13,568 nt of DNA, from positions 1-13,568 of the forward strand of contig JAUWOH010000043.1 of assembly GCA_030612225.1 (NCBI GenBank), read 5' to 3'. This DNA is from Desulfobacteraceae bacterium (GTDB taxonomy: Bacteria; Desulfobacterota; Desulfobacteria; Desulfobacterales; JAUWMJ01). Shown one piece after another: positions 6,557 through 13,568 of this stretch. Positions within the stretch are counted from its first letter, which is position 1. Each line of letters opens with the position of its first letter. The notes under the pieces are model-generated. The model was not told where the DNA came from and made no database searches. It worked only from the letters and a program-made list of their open reading frames with translations. Position numbers and translations under genes: made by a program.

Positions 6557-8724
6557 CTGCACCTGGAAAACCCACACGAATGACAAACCAGGCAGCCTTC
6601 TTCATGGGCCAATACGCTGCTACATTCAGGGCACACACCCATCATTGGTTTGTTTTCTTCTACAAAGCTAGAATCGGTTATATGATTCAGTATCTGTGCA
6701 ATTGCATCCGGGCAGGAAAGCACCTGCTTTCCATTTTGCCATGCGGATTGCGGGCATCTAATACCTATCAGCTGTTTAACTATGGCATCAACTTTTACTC
6801 CTGACCGCAAAGCAAGAGATATAAGTCTTCCTGAAGCTTCAATCTGAGAAGAAGCGCATCCGCCGGTCTTTCCCATTTGGGCAAAAACTTCGCACATTCC
6901 TTCCCTGTCATAATTTACCGTAACGTATAGTTTTCCGCATCCTGTAGATATGCGTTCAGTCAGTCCGCGGGTACGTTCCGGTCTGGGTCGCGGCAGGATT
7001 TTGTCAAGTTTGTCTTTCCCTTTGCCGATGTTCAGGACCTGCCGGTCCCTGCTTCCGTATCTGTAAATCGTAACGCCTTTACATCTGTGGCTATGGGCAA
7101 GAAGGTATACTTTTTCGACATCTTCTTTTGTTGCATCAGCAGGAAAATTGACGGTTTTTGAAACAGCGTTATCTGTATATTTCTGAAATACAGCCTGGAT
7201 TTTTACATGCCAATCAGATGAAATGTCATGTGAGATCCTGAAAAACTTTTTAATATGATCAGGAACCTTATCAATATGCTGCAGGGAACCGGCATTTGCT
7301 ATTTCAGCGGCAAGGGCATTAGAGTAAAATTTTTCTTTTTTTGCTATTTTAACAAACAACGGATGCATTTCATATAGAGACTTACCGTCAAGCACATGCC
7401 TTTCATGGGATACGGCAAAAATGGGTTCTATGCCACCTGAAGTTCCGGCTATTATGCTGATGGTGCCGGTTGGTGCAATGGTAGTTGTGGTTGCATTTCT
7501 CATATATGGAGTGGAAGAATTGTCAAATATACTTTTCTTGTATGCGGGAAAGTTTCCTCGCTTTTTTGCAAGTACCGCAGATGCATTCTTCGATTCTTGT
7601 GAAATAACAGACATAACTTTTTCTGCCTGTGCAACTGCCTCATCGGAATCATAGGCAATCTCCATTTTCAAAAGCATATCAGCAAAACCCATAATACCAA
7701 TACCTATTTTTCGGGTTTTTTTAGTTATTTCTTCAATACGGGCGAGAGGGTACTTATTGACTTCGATAACGTTGTCGAGAAAATGAACTGCATTGAAAAC
7801 TGTTTTTTTAAGACGATTATAATTAAGCTGATTGTTAGTTATCATTTTTGAAAGGTTAATGGAACCGAGGGTACAGGATTCATAAGGCAAAAGAGGTTGT
7901 TCCCCGCAGGGATTTGTTGCTTCAAAATTTCCTAGCAGCGGTGTTGGATTATTCTTGTTTAAGCTATCAATAAAAATAATACCAGGCTCACCTGTACGCC
8001 ATGCAGAATCTACAATTGTTTCAAATATTTTACTTGCAGAGGCATGTTTTGAAACTTTTCCTGTCCTTGGATTTATAAGGTCGTAGTCAGTATTATTTTT
8101 AAGCGCATCCATGAAAACATCGGTCAGCGCAACCGATATATTAAAATTATTAAGACGGTCATGATTGTTTTTTGACATAATGAATGCTTCAATGTCAGGA
8201 TGGTCAACACGCAGTACCCCCATATTGGCACCTCTGCGGGTCCCACCCTGTTTGACGGTTTCAGTAGCACCGTCAAAAACAGCCATAAATGAAAGAGGGC
8301 CGCTTGAAACACCTGCCGTTGATAAAACCACATCCTTTGCAGGACGAATTCGGGAAAAAGAAAATCCTGTTCCTCCCCCGCTTTTATGTATCATTGCAGT
8401 GTGTTTCAATGTCTCAAAAATACTTTCCATAGAGTCTTCAATAGGAAGAACGAAACATGCTGCAAGCTGTCCTAAACGTCGACCGGCGTTCATAAGGGTT
8501 GGCGAATTGGGTAAAAACCACATGTCGGATAGCATTTTTAGAAATATTTTTTCTGTTTTTTCAACATTGGCATCGCTTTCAAATATTGCATCCGCTCCGG
8601 CGATACTTTTTGCAACCCTGGTAAACAGTTCCTCAATTGTTTCTTTAATATTGCCGCTGCTGTCCTTTTTTAGATAACGTTTTTTAATAACAACTTCGGC
8701 ATTTTTTGAAAGTGATATTTTCAT
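6553..8724 (-). CDS. nrdJ: Adenosylcobalamin-dependent (class II) ribonucleotide reductase
   Basis: The enzyme converts ribonucleotides to deoxyribonucleotides using coenzyme B12 to make the thiyl radical, with or without oxygen. The 723-residue protein shows the catalytic NPCGE motif (N271, C273 as the thiyl cysteine, E275), with the redox pair C90 (LAACFVLP) and C284 eleven residues after C273, the same spacing as in characterised class II enzymes. IAPTGTISIIAG follows later. It starts directly in the catalytic domain, without an N-terminal ATP cone. Near the end is the conserved cysteine-rich region (STGCGKLY onward), and the last residues form a zinc-ribbon-like tail (C698/C701, C711, C714, C717, C722) that probably passes electrons to the active site. 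ATG 8722-8724 is the only sensible start, although no good ribosome binding site precedes it. It lies 24 bases behind coaD, probably in one transcript. No cobalamin riboswitch is visible. Confidence 0.95.
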   Translation of the reverse strand: MKISLSKNAEVVIKKRYLKKDSSGNIKETIEELFTRVAKSIAGADAIFESDANVEKTEKIFLKMLSDMWFLPNSPTLMNAGRRLGQLAACFVLPIEDSMESIFETLKHTAMIHKSGGGTGFSFSRIRPAKDVVLSTAGVSSGPLSFMAVFDGATETVKQGGTRRGANMGVLRVDHPDIEAFIMSKNNHDRLNNFNISVALTDVFMDALKNNTDYDLINPRTGKVSKHASASKIFETIVDSAWRTGEPGIIFIDSLNKNNPTPLLGNFEATNPCGEQPLLPYESCTLGSINLSKMITNNQLNYNRLKKTVFNAVHFLDNVIEVNKYPLARIEEITKKTRKIGIGIMGFADMLLKMEIAYDSDEAVAQAEKVMSVISQESKNASAVLAKKRGNFPAYKKSIFDNSSTPYMRNATTTTIAPTGTISIIAGTSGGIEPIFAVSHERHVLDGKSLYEMHPLFVKIAKKEKFYSNALAAEIANAGSLQHIDKVPDHIKKFFRISHDISSDWHVKIQAVFQKYTDNAVSKTVNFPADATKEDVEKVYLLAHSHRCKGVTIYRYGSRDRQVLNIGKGKDKLDKILPRPRPERTRGLTERISTGCGKLYVTVNYDREGMCEVFAQMGKTGGCASSQIEASGRLISLALRSGVKVDAIVKQLIGIRCPQSAWQNGKQVLSCPDAIAQILNHITDSSFVEENKPMMGVCPECSSVLAHEEGCLVCHSCGFSRCS

Positions 8725-8748
8725 GGCTGTTGTATGTATTGTTCTTCT

Positions 8749-9240
8749 TTACTTTTCTTTTATGCTGTATTTTTCTTTTAATTTACGGTTTACCAGCGGC
8801 GGCACCATGCCGCTCACGTCACCGCCAAAACGTGCTGCTTCCTTTATTATAGACGAACTTGTGAAAATCCAGCGAAGACCTGTCATAAGGAAAACGGTTT
8901 GAACTTCTCTATTAAGGCGGCGATTCATCAGCGCCATCTGAAACTCATACTCAAAATCAGATACAGCTCGCATTCCACGGAGTAATGAACAAGCTTTCTT
9001 TTGAGCCGCATAATCTACAAGAAGGCCGTCAGAGGTATCTATTTCGACCCTTGAAAATTTTTTCATGCTTTTTTCAAGCATATCCATTCTTTCTTCAATG
9101 TTAAAAAGATATTCTTTGCCGGGGTTGTATAGAATGGCAACAATGATTTTATCAAAAATCTTTAGTCCACGTTCAGCAATATCAAGATGTCCGTTTGTAA
9201 CAGGATCAAATGAACCAGGATATATGGCAACTCTTTTCAT
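8749..9240 (-). CDS. coaD: Phosphopantetheine adenylyltransferase
   Basis: This enzyme joins 4'-phosphopantetheine to AMP from ATP, the penultimate step of coenzyme A synthesis. The 163 residues are of standard length. The nucleotidyltransferase signature is complete: PGSFDPVTNGH (8-18, with T15 and H18), the RGMRAVSDFEYE block (88-99) and the ATP-binding SSS at 128-130. R91 and the surrounding residues match the phosphopantetheine-binding part of the family. ATG 9238-9240 has AGGAA about ten bases upstream, a slightly long spacing. In many bacteria coaD directly follows rsmD. The order is kept here, but 188 bases of repeat sequence lie between. nrdJ follows after 24 bases. Confidence 0.96.
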   Translation of the reverse strand: MKRVAIYPGSFDPVTNGHLDIAERGLKIFDKIIVAILYNPGKEYLFNIEERMDMLEKSMKKFSRVEIDTSDGLLVDYAAQKKACSLLRGMRAVSDFEYEFQMALMNRRLNREVQTVFLMTGLRWIFTSSSIIKEAARFGGDVSGMVPPLVNRKLKEKYSIKEK

Positions 9241-9306
9241 GTAATAACCGTTCCTTTTACGAATTAATCAAAATTGATGAATTAGTAAAGAGGCGAATTC
9301 ATCAGG

Positions 9307-9376
9307 TTTTAGGTGTTAAGTTTTAGGTTAATGATATTATATTTTTTAAAAGAGACTTAAAACTTAAATCCTAAAA
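9307..9376. repeat. AT-rich inverted repeat between rsmD and coaD
   Basis: Arms 9307-9329 and 9354-9376, each 23 bases, are complementary at 19 positions and are built from variations of TTTTAGG and TTAAGTTTT. The 24-base spacer is almost only A and T. Such short-unit, GTTTTAAG-rich pairs look like dispersed repeats rather than a designed operator, which is inference. It lies upstream of coaD on the coding strand and would form part of its leader or of the rsmD-coaD message. Confidence 0.5.
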
Positions 9377-9384
9377 CTTAAAAC

Positions 9385-9420
9385 GTTTCGTAAAAAGTTG
9401 TTTTATGCTTTTTACGAGAC
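9385..9420 (-). terminator. Possible rsmD terminator hairpin
   Basis: Read on the minus strand, GTCTCGTAAAAAG and CTTTTTACGAAAC pair over 13 positions, with one G-U pair, around a 10-base loop, followed by GTTTT. The stem begins eight bases past the rsmD stop. The pairing is solid, but the stem is AT-rich and the U-run short. It could equally be a second dispersed repeat next to the one at 9307-9376. Confidence 0.4.
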
Positions 9421-9428
9421 CGTGAAAA

Positions 9429-9983
9429 TTATATCATATAATTTAAAAACGAAAGAAGTGTTTTTCCGTATTTCCTCTGATCTGTGATTTCAAAAACCGC
9501 CGGTTCTTTTGGAATCGGTTCTCGTAAAGAATGCTCGACAATGATTAAACAGCCCTTTTCCATGCAGCAGCTAAGGTGAAGATTGAGTAAAGTCGGTTCT
9601 AAAAAATTATTATCATAAGGCGGATCCATAAAGACAAGATTAAATGCCGGCTTTGAATGTTCAACGCAGGTTAAATTTTTATTTATATCCCATTTAATAA
9701 CTTTAACTCTATCGTCGAGATTGCATGATTTAATGTTTTCTTTTATTGCAGATACAGCACTTTTAGAGATGTCAATGAATACGGCAAAATTAGCCCCGCG
9801 ACTTAAAGCTTCGATGGCAAAAGCACCAGTTCCCGCGAAAAGATCTAATATGCGAGTATGCTGGACATTAAAGGCAATAATATTAAATATTGATTCGCGA
9901 AGCCGATCAGATGTTGGCCTTGTTTTCGTTCCTCTAATCGAACGTAGTTTTTTGCCCTTTAAATCGCCACTGATAATCCTCAA
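9429..9983 (-). CDS. rsmD: 16S rRNA (guanine966-N2)-methyltransferase
   Basis: RsmD methylates G966 of 16S rRNA with SAM during small-subunit assembly. The 184-residue protein is of normal length and carries the typical beginning RIISGDLKGKKL, the TRPTSDRLRESIFN block (21-34), the SAM loop ILDLFAGTGAFAIEAL (45-60) and the catalytic DPPY at 120-123. The start is TTG at 9981-9983: AAGGA lies at good spacing upstream and the family's conserved N-terminus begins exactly there. It is the upstream partner of coaD, as in many bacteria, but repeats separate the two. Upstream lies a 215-base gap filled mostly by another repeat element, so rsmD may have its own promoter, which I could not pick out. Confidence 0.95.
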   Translation of the reverse strand: MRIISGDLKGKKLRSIRGTKTRPTSDRLRESIFNIIAFNVQHTRILDLFAGTGAFAIEALSRGANFAVFIDISKSAVSAIKENIKSCNLDDRVKVIKWDINKNLTCVEHSKPAFNLVFMDPPYDNNFLEPTLLNLHLSCCMEKGCLIIVEHSLREPIPKEPAVFEITDQRKYGKTLLSFLNYMI

Positions 9984-10011
9984 ACTTTATCCTTAAAAAA
10001 CTTTATTATTC

Positions 10012-10196
10012 GTAATAGTTCAGCCACAAAGTCACGAAGACACTAAGATTATAATATAATATATTTTTCGCTATTTTTAATAAACAGTATATGCTGTCTC
10101 TACAGTTTTTCAGCTATTGATCCTTCTCTTTTTGTTAAAGTCTTATAATTCATATCTCTTTTTCGTGCCTTGGTGCCTTGGTGGCCGAACTGTTAC
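10012..10196. repeat. Long inverted repeat with 8-bp tandem units between ntrX-like gene and rsmD
   Basis: The arms 10012-10047 and about 10158-10196 are inverted copies matching at most positions: GTAATAGTTCAGCCAC on the left against GTAACAGTTCGGCCAC from the complement of the right. Within each arm the sequence advances in 8-base steps: CACAAAGT, CACGAAGA, CACTAAGA on the left and CACCAAGG, CACCAAGG, CACGAAAA on the right. About 110 AT-rich bases separate the arms, including a short internal palindrome, ACAGTATATGCTGT (10084-10097). No open frame of note is present. The right arm ends two bases before the stop codon of the ntrX-like gene. A non-autonomous mobile element or a dispersed genomic repeat is the likely explanation. 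Confidence 0.65.
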
Positions 10197-10198
10197 TA

Positions 10199-11554
10199 TC
10201 ATTTAAAATTTTTTATCTTCTTATGAAGATAACTCCTACCAACCCCTATTGCTTTTGCTGTTTTTGTTATATTGCTATTGTTTAAAAGGAGCTTTTTTTG
10301 TATAAATTCTTTTTCAAAAGTTTTTTTTGCTTCCTTGAAATCATCCATCAACAAAAACTGCGGCTCAAGCAATTCCTGCCGCTTGACTCCGCCGGGGTAA
10401 TAGGAATCAGGCAAATCGGCATCTTCTATGATATCTTTTTTTACCATGATAGTCAGTCGTTCTAGAAGATTCTTCAGCTCCCTCACATTTCCAGGCCACG
10501 GATAACTGCACAACAAGTCCAATGCTTTGGGAGTTAATTTTTTTCCGGTTGTTTGATTTTGCTTGGCAGATTCAGCAAGGAAAATATCTACTAAAAGTGG
10601 AATGTCTTTACATCGTTCTCTTAATGCCGGAACTTTGATTGGTATCACGTTCAGGCGGTGGTAAAGATCCTCTCTGAAACTTCCCTTTTCAATTTCTTCT
10701 TCAAGGCCTTTGTTGCTTGCGGCAATGACCCTTACATTCACCCTTAATGTTCTGCTCCCACCAACCCTGTGGAATTTTTGCTCCTGAAGTACACGCAAAA
10801 TTTTAGACTGAGTTTTTAAACTCATATCACCGATTTCATCTAAGAAAATGGTTCCATTGTTGGCCATTTCAAATCTGCCTATTTTTTTTGTGGTTGCTCC
10901 TGAAAAAGCTCCTTTTTCATGACCAAATAATTCACTTTCTATTAATTCTTCGGGTATTGCCGCACAGTTGACGGCAATAAGCGGCTGCTTTGCCCTTGGA
11001 CTTAACTGGTGTATTGTTCGAGCTACAAGCTCTTTACCCGTTCCATTCTCTCCTGTTATCAGGATCCATGTTTCTGTCGGGGCGGCTGTCTCTATTTGCT
11101 TCCTAAGGAATTCGGTAGGTGCACAGTTTCCGCTTATGGAGTTTTTTTCGATTGTTTTTTTACGCAAGTATCTGTTTTCTTCTTCCAGTCGCCGGAAATC
11201 TAAAGCATTGTTAATTGAAACAATTACCTTGTCTATGGAAAGTGGCTTTTCAATTAAATCGAATGCCCCAAGCTTTGTAGCTTTTACAGCAGTTTCGATA
11301 TTCCCGTGACCTGTGATAATTATTACCTGGATATAAGGATTATCTTTTTTTATCTCTTTTAAAGTTTCTATGCCATCAATGCCGGGCATCCATATGTCAA
11401 GCAAAACCAGATCCGGGGATTCCTTATCAATGATCTTCAATGCTTCATAACCATTTAAGGCAGTTATAATTTCAAACCCTTCATCAGAAAGAAGACCTCC
11501 AAGGGATTGCAGGATGGACGGTTCATCATCAACAATTAAAACAGATGGAAACAT
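10199..11554 (-). CDS. NtrX-like sigma-54-dependent response regulator
   Basis: This 451-residue regulator has three domains in order. A receiver occupies residues 1-120, with D9/D10, phospho-acceptor D53 in LLDIWMPG, T81 and K103. An AAA+ ATPase follows at about 140-375, with Walker A GENGTGKE (168-175), the sigma-54 contact loop GAFSGA (215-220, Ser in place of the common Thr) and Walker B IFLDE (236-240). A Fis-type helix-turn-helix lies at 428-448. When phosphorylated it should open sigma-54 promoters. AAGGAG ahead of ATG 11552-11554 supports the start. It follows the sensor kinase gene by 25 bases, so the two form one operon and a cognate pair. NtrX-type systems are tied to nitrogen metabolism, redox or envelope control in different bacteria; no target promoter is visible here. 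NtrX is favoured by its kinase partner, but other NtrC-family names are possible. Confidence 0.88.
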   Translation of the reverse strand: MFPSVLIVDDEPSILQSLGGLLSDEGFEIITALNGYEALKIIDKESPDLVLLDIWMPGIDGIETLKEIKKDNPYIQVIIITGHGNIETAVKATKLGAFDLIEKPLSIDKVIVSINNALDFRRLEEENRYLRKKTIEKNSISGNCAPTEFLRKQIETAAPTETWILITGENGTGKELVARTIHQLSPRAKQPLIAVNCAAIPEELIESELFGHEKGAFSGATTKKIGRFEMANNGTIFLDEIGDMSLKTQSKILRVLQEQKFHRVGGSRTLRVNVRVIAASNKGLEEEIEKGSFREDLYHRLNVIPIKVPALRERCKDIPLLVDIFLAESAKQNQTTGKKLTPKALDLLCSYPWPGNVRELKNLLERLTIMVKKDIIEDADLPDSYYPGGVKRQELLEPQFLLMDDFKEAKKTFEKEFIQKKLLLNNSNITKTAKAIGVGRSYLHKKIKNFK

Positions 11555-11579
11555 ATTTTTTTCTCCTTGTATCTACCTC

Positions 11580-13568
11580 TTACACGGGCAGTTCTATAAC
11601 AAATTTAGCACCATGGGGAATATTATCCCTGGCACTTATCATTCCGCCATGATCAGCGATAATTGAATTTACAATTGTAAGTCCTAAGCCCATACCGGCA
11701 GTTTTTGTTGAAAAATTTGGCTCAAAAAGGCGTGTTTTATCTTCATCGGAAATGCCCACACCATTATCTGCGATTTCCAAACGAACCTTTTGCAAGATGG
11801 GGTCATGGGCTAAAGAAATAATAATGCTCCCTTCATTTTTTATCGATGCAATGGCATTGTCAACAAGATTAATCATTGCCTGTTTTATCTGCTGGCGATC
11901 AAGGTTCAGAGTCGGAAATTTATTCGGAATGTTTGTTTGAAAAGTAATTTTTTTATAACCTTCTTTATAAAGTGCCATTGTTTCTTCGATTATCGGGGGT
12001 AATTCGCAGGGTTTCGGGTCTGCGGAAGGAAATCTGGCAAATGATGAAAATTCGTTGACAAGATTTCGGATCAGATCGGAATGGTCAATTATCATTCGGA
12101 TGCACTCATTAAAAACCGGTTCATTAAGCTGCTCGGAATATTTCCGTTTAAGACGCTCAGCTGAAAGAGTTATGGGCGTTAATGGATTTTTTACTTCATG
12201 GGCAATTCTGCGGGCAACTTCCCGCCACGCTGCCATCCGCTGTCCTTTTTCCAATTGGGTTAAATCATCAAATACCATTACAATGCCAACATGATTTCCG
12301 GTGTCATCCTTAAGTGCATTAACATTAATCAGGAAGCTCCGGGATCTTCCTTCAATAGATAATCTTAAAGGCAATTCGACTGTATCGTTCTTGGAATTTT
12401 TAAGATCTTCCATTATTTCTTCAGCCAGATGCAGATGCTGTCCGCCCAGCAGACGCTTATAGCTCTTTTTCAGGATATCTTCCGACTTAAGATTCAGCAT
12501 CTTTTCAGCCGATTTATTTGCAGTTGTGACGTATCCTCTCGAGTCAAGTGTTACTACACCGGTGGAGACATTTTCCAAAACGATCTCCATGTATTGGCGC
12601 CGTTCTTCATTTTCAACATTCTGCTGCTGAAGCATCAGTGCGGAGAGTTCCAGTTGCTCCCTGCCGACACGTAAATCTTTTGTCATCTTGTTAAAGGCTT
12701 CAACAAGGCTTCCTATTTCATCGTCAGCCACAGGATCGATACTAAAACTAAGCTCTCCTTCAGCAACCCTTCTGGCACCTTCAGCAAGTTCTTTTATTGG
12801 TATACTTATTGATTTGGCCATGTAAAATCCAAACCATATGGCGCAAAACAGCACAAGAAATGCTACTATTGACAGTGATATGTAGTAGGTAATCTGAATC
12901 GGCTTTTTCATAAGTTTAATCTGTTGGTACTCTTCGAAACCTCTTGAAATCAATTTCATGTTCGAAGAAAGATCAGGAGGAATCATAGTTGTCACTACAA
13001 CAAAAGCCAGTGTATCAGTGGGTTTTGAACCGAAAGGGATTGTCCCGATGGTTTTGACGAGTTCACCTTTTATAAATTTTCCGGTTATTGACCATGCACT
13101 TTTGGGAATAATTTTTTTAATAAGATCATCGGCGGACACCTCATTGAAAGGTATATTTTCCAGTTCCGGCGAGAGAGCGAGCATGAGACGCTTTGAGTTT
13201 GCGGAATAAACCTCCACTGCATCAAAATTGAATGCGCGCTGTACAACCCGGATATAATTAGAAAGGGCTTTATCTTTATCCGGGTTTAAAAGTTTTTTTA
13301 TTTTTATCTGGTATGCGATTCTTTCCAGGAAAAACCGGTTATTGTTTTCTATTCTTTTATATACACTTCTTCCGACGGATAGCGATTTTTCAAGGGACTG
13401 CTCGACCGGAACCTTAAACCAGAACTCCATGCTGGTTGTAATAAAGTTGATGGAAAATAAAAAAAGTATAATTGTAGGCAAAAGTGTGAGGGAGATAAAT
13501 GCAACCACAAGCCTCGTGCGAAGCTTTGCTCCCATTACTTTGCGCTTTCTATCATAAAGCAGCTTTAC
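11580..13568 (-). CDS. NtrY-like membrane sensor histidine kinase, 5' end beyond the window
   Basis: An ATG at 13533-13535 would give 651 residues, but the frame stays open through the last 33 bases (residues VKLLYDRKRKV before that Met). NtrY proteins normally carry further membrane helices upstream, so I treat the gene as running off the edge. Counted from that Met, a membrane segment lies at 9-33, an extracytoplasmic sensor region at about 35-212, and a second helix near 215-238. Then come HAMP (239-290), a PAS domain (about 315-425), the dimerisation and phosphoacceptor domain with H446 in IAHEVKNPLTP, and a HATPase with N556, DNGVGI (590-595) and GMGLGL (614-619). The NPLTPI-LSAERL stretch after the histidine is typical of NtrY. 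It phosphorylates the regulator encoded 25 bases downstream. The signal it senses cannot be read from the sequence. Confidence 0.88.
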   Translation of the reverse strand, partial: VKLLYDRKRKVMGAKLRTRLVVAFISLTLLPTIILFLFSINFITTSMEFWFKVPVEQSLEKSLSVGRSVYKRIENNNRFFLERIAYQIKIKKLLNPDKDKALSNYIRVVQRAFNFDAVEVYSANSKRLMLALSPELENIPFNEVSADDLIKKIIPKSAWSITGKFIKGELVKTIGTIPFGSKPTDTLAFVVVTTMIPPDLSSNMKLISRGFEEYQQIKLMKKPIQITYYISLSIVAFLVLFCAIWFGFYMAKSISIPIKELAEGARRVAEGELSFSIDPVADDEIGSLVEAFNKMTKDLRVGREQLELSALMLQQQNVENEERRQYMEIVLENVSTGVVTLDSRGYVTTANKSAEKMLNLKSEDILKKSYKRLLGGQHLHLAEEIMEDLKNSKNDTVELPLRLSIEGRSRSFLINVNALKDDTGNHVGIVMVFDDLTQLEKGQRMAAWREVARRIAHEVKNPLTPITLSAERLKRKYSEQLNEPVFNECIRMIIDHSDLIRNLVNEFSSFARFPSADPKPCELPPIIEETMALYKEGYKKITFQTNIPNKFPTLNLDRQQIKQAMINLVDNAIASIKNEGSIIISLAHDPILQKVRLEIADNGVGISDEDKTRLFEPNFSTKTAGMGLGLTIVNSIIADHGGMISARDNIPHGAKFVIELPV

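Noticed and set aside
8165..8677. A 170-codon plus-strand open frame inside nrdJ.
   Set aside because: It is the antisense shadow of a well-conserved nrdJ segment.
9241..9428. A possible cobalamin riboswitch ahead of coaD-nrdJ, expected from the B12 requirement of nrdJ.
   Set aside because: No B12-box-like sequence is visible; the space is taken by AT-rich repeats.

Overview
The window looks like chromosomal DNA of a Deltaproteobacterium, most likely a sulfate reducer of the Desulfobacterales. The reasons are a moderately AT-rich composition, an NtrY/NtrX-type two-component pair, a B12-dependent (class II) ribonucleotide reductase, a nifU-nifS pair near a cysteine synthase, and many long intergenic inverted repeats. 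This assignment is inference from gene content; there is no rRNA to confirm it.

Layout. 1-252 (+) is the 3' end of a cysteine synthase. From 349 to 4760 four genes run on the minus strand, transcribed from right to left: a NifU/IscU scaffold, a NifS-like protein, a helix-hairpin-helix plus RNase H-fold nuclease, and an MFS transporter. A minus-strand tRNA-Gln(CUG) lies at 4921-4994. From about 5115 a plus-strand unit begins: a promoter, a 111-bp near-symmetric palindrome that would form the RNA leader, then pcm and a YqaA/DedA membrane protein. This unit meets nrdJ tail to tail with overlapping stop codons. From 6553 to the right edge all genes are on the minus strand, read from right to left: ntrY-like kinase (running off the edge), ntrX-like sigma-54 activator, rsmD, coaD and nrdJ.

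How the genes work together. NifU and the NifS-like protein would form an Fe-S assembly pair, with cysteine synthase nearby for cysteine and sulfide metabolism. The kinase and regulator form a two-component system acting with sigma-54. Pcm, CoaD, RsmD and NrdJ are housekeeping enzymes for protein repair, CoA synthesis, rRNA methylation and dNTP synthesis.

What stands out. The NifS-like protein keeps the persulfide cysteine loop but has threonine where cysteine desulfurases carry the PLP-binding lysine, along with several other changes around the cofactor. This is the best lead in the window. Second, at least five unrelated inverted-repeat elements fill the intergenic gaps, several within a few bases of a stop codon, and one sits exactly where the pcm transcript should start. 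No mobile element with a transposase, no CRISPR array and no obvious defence system is present.
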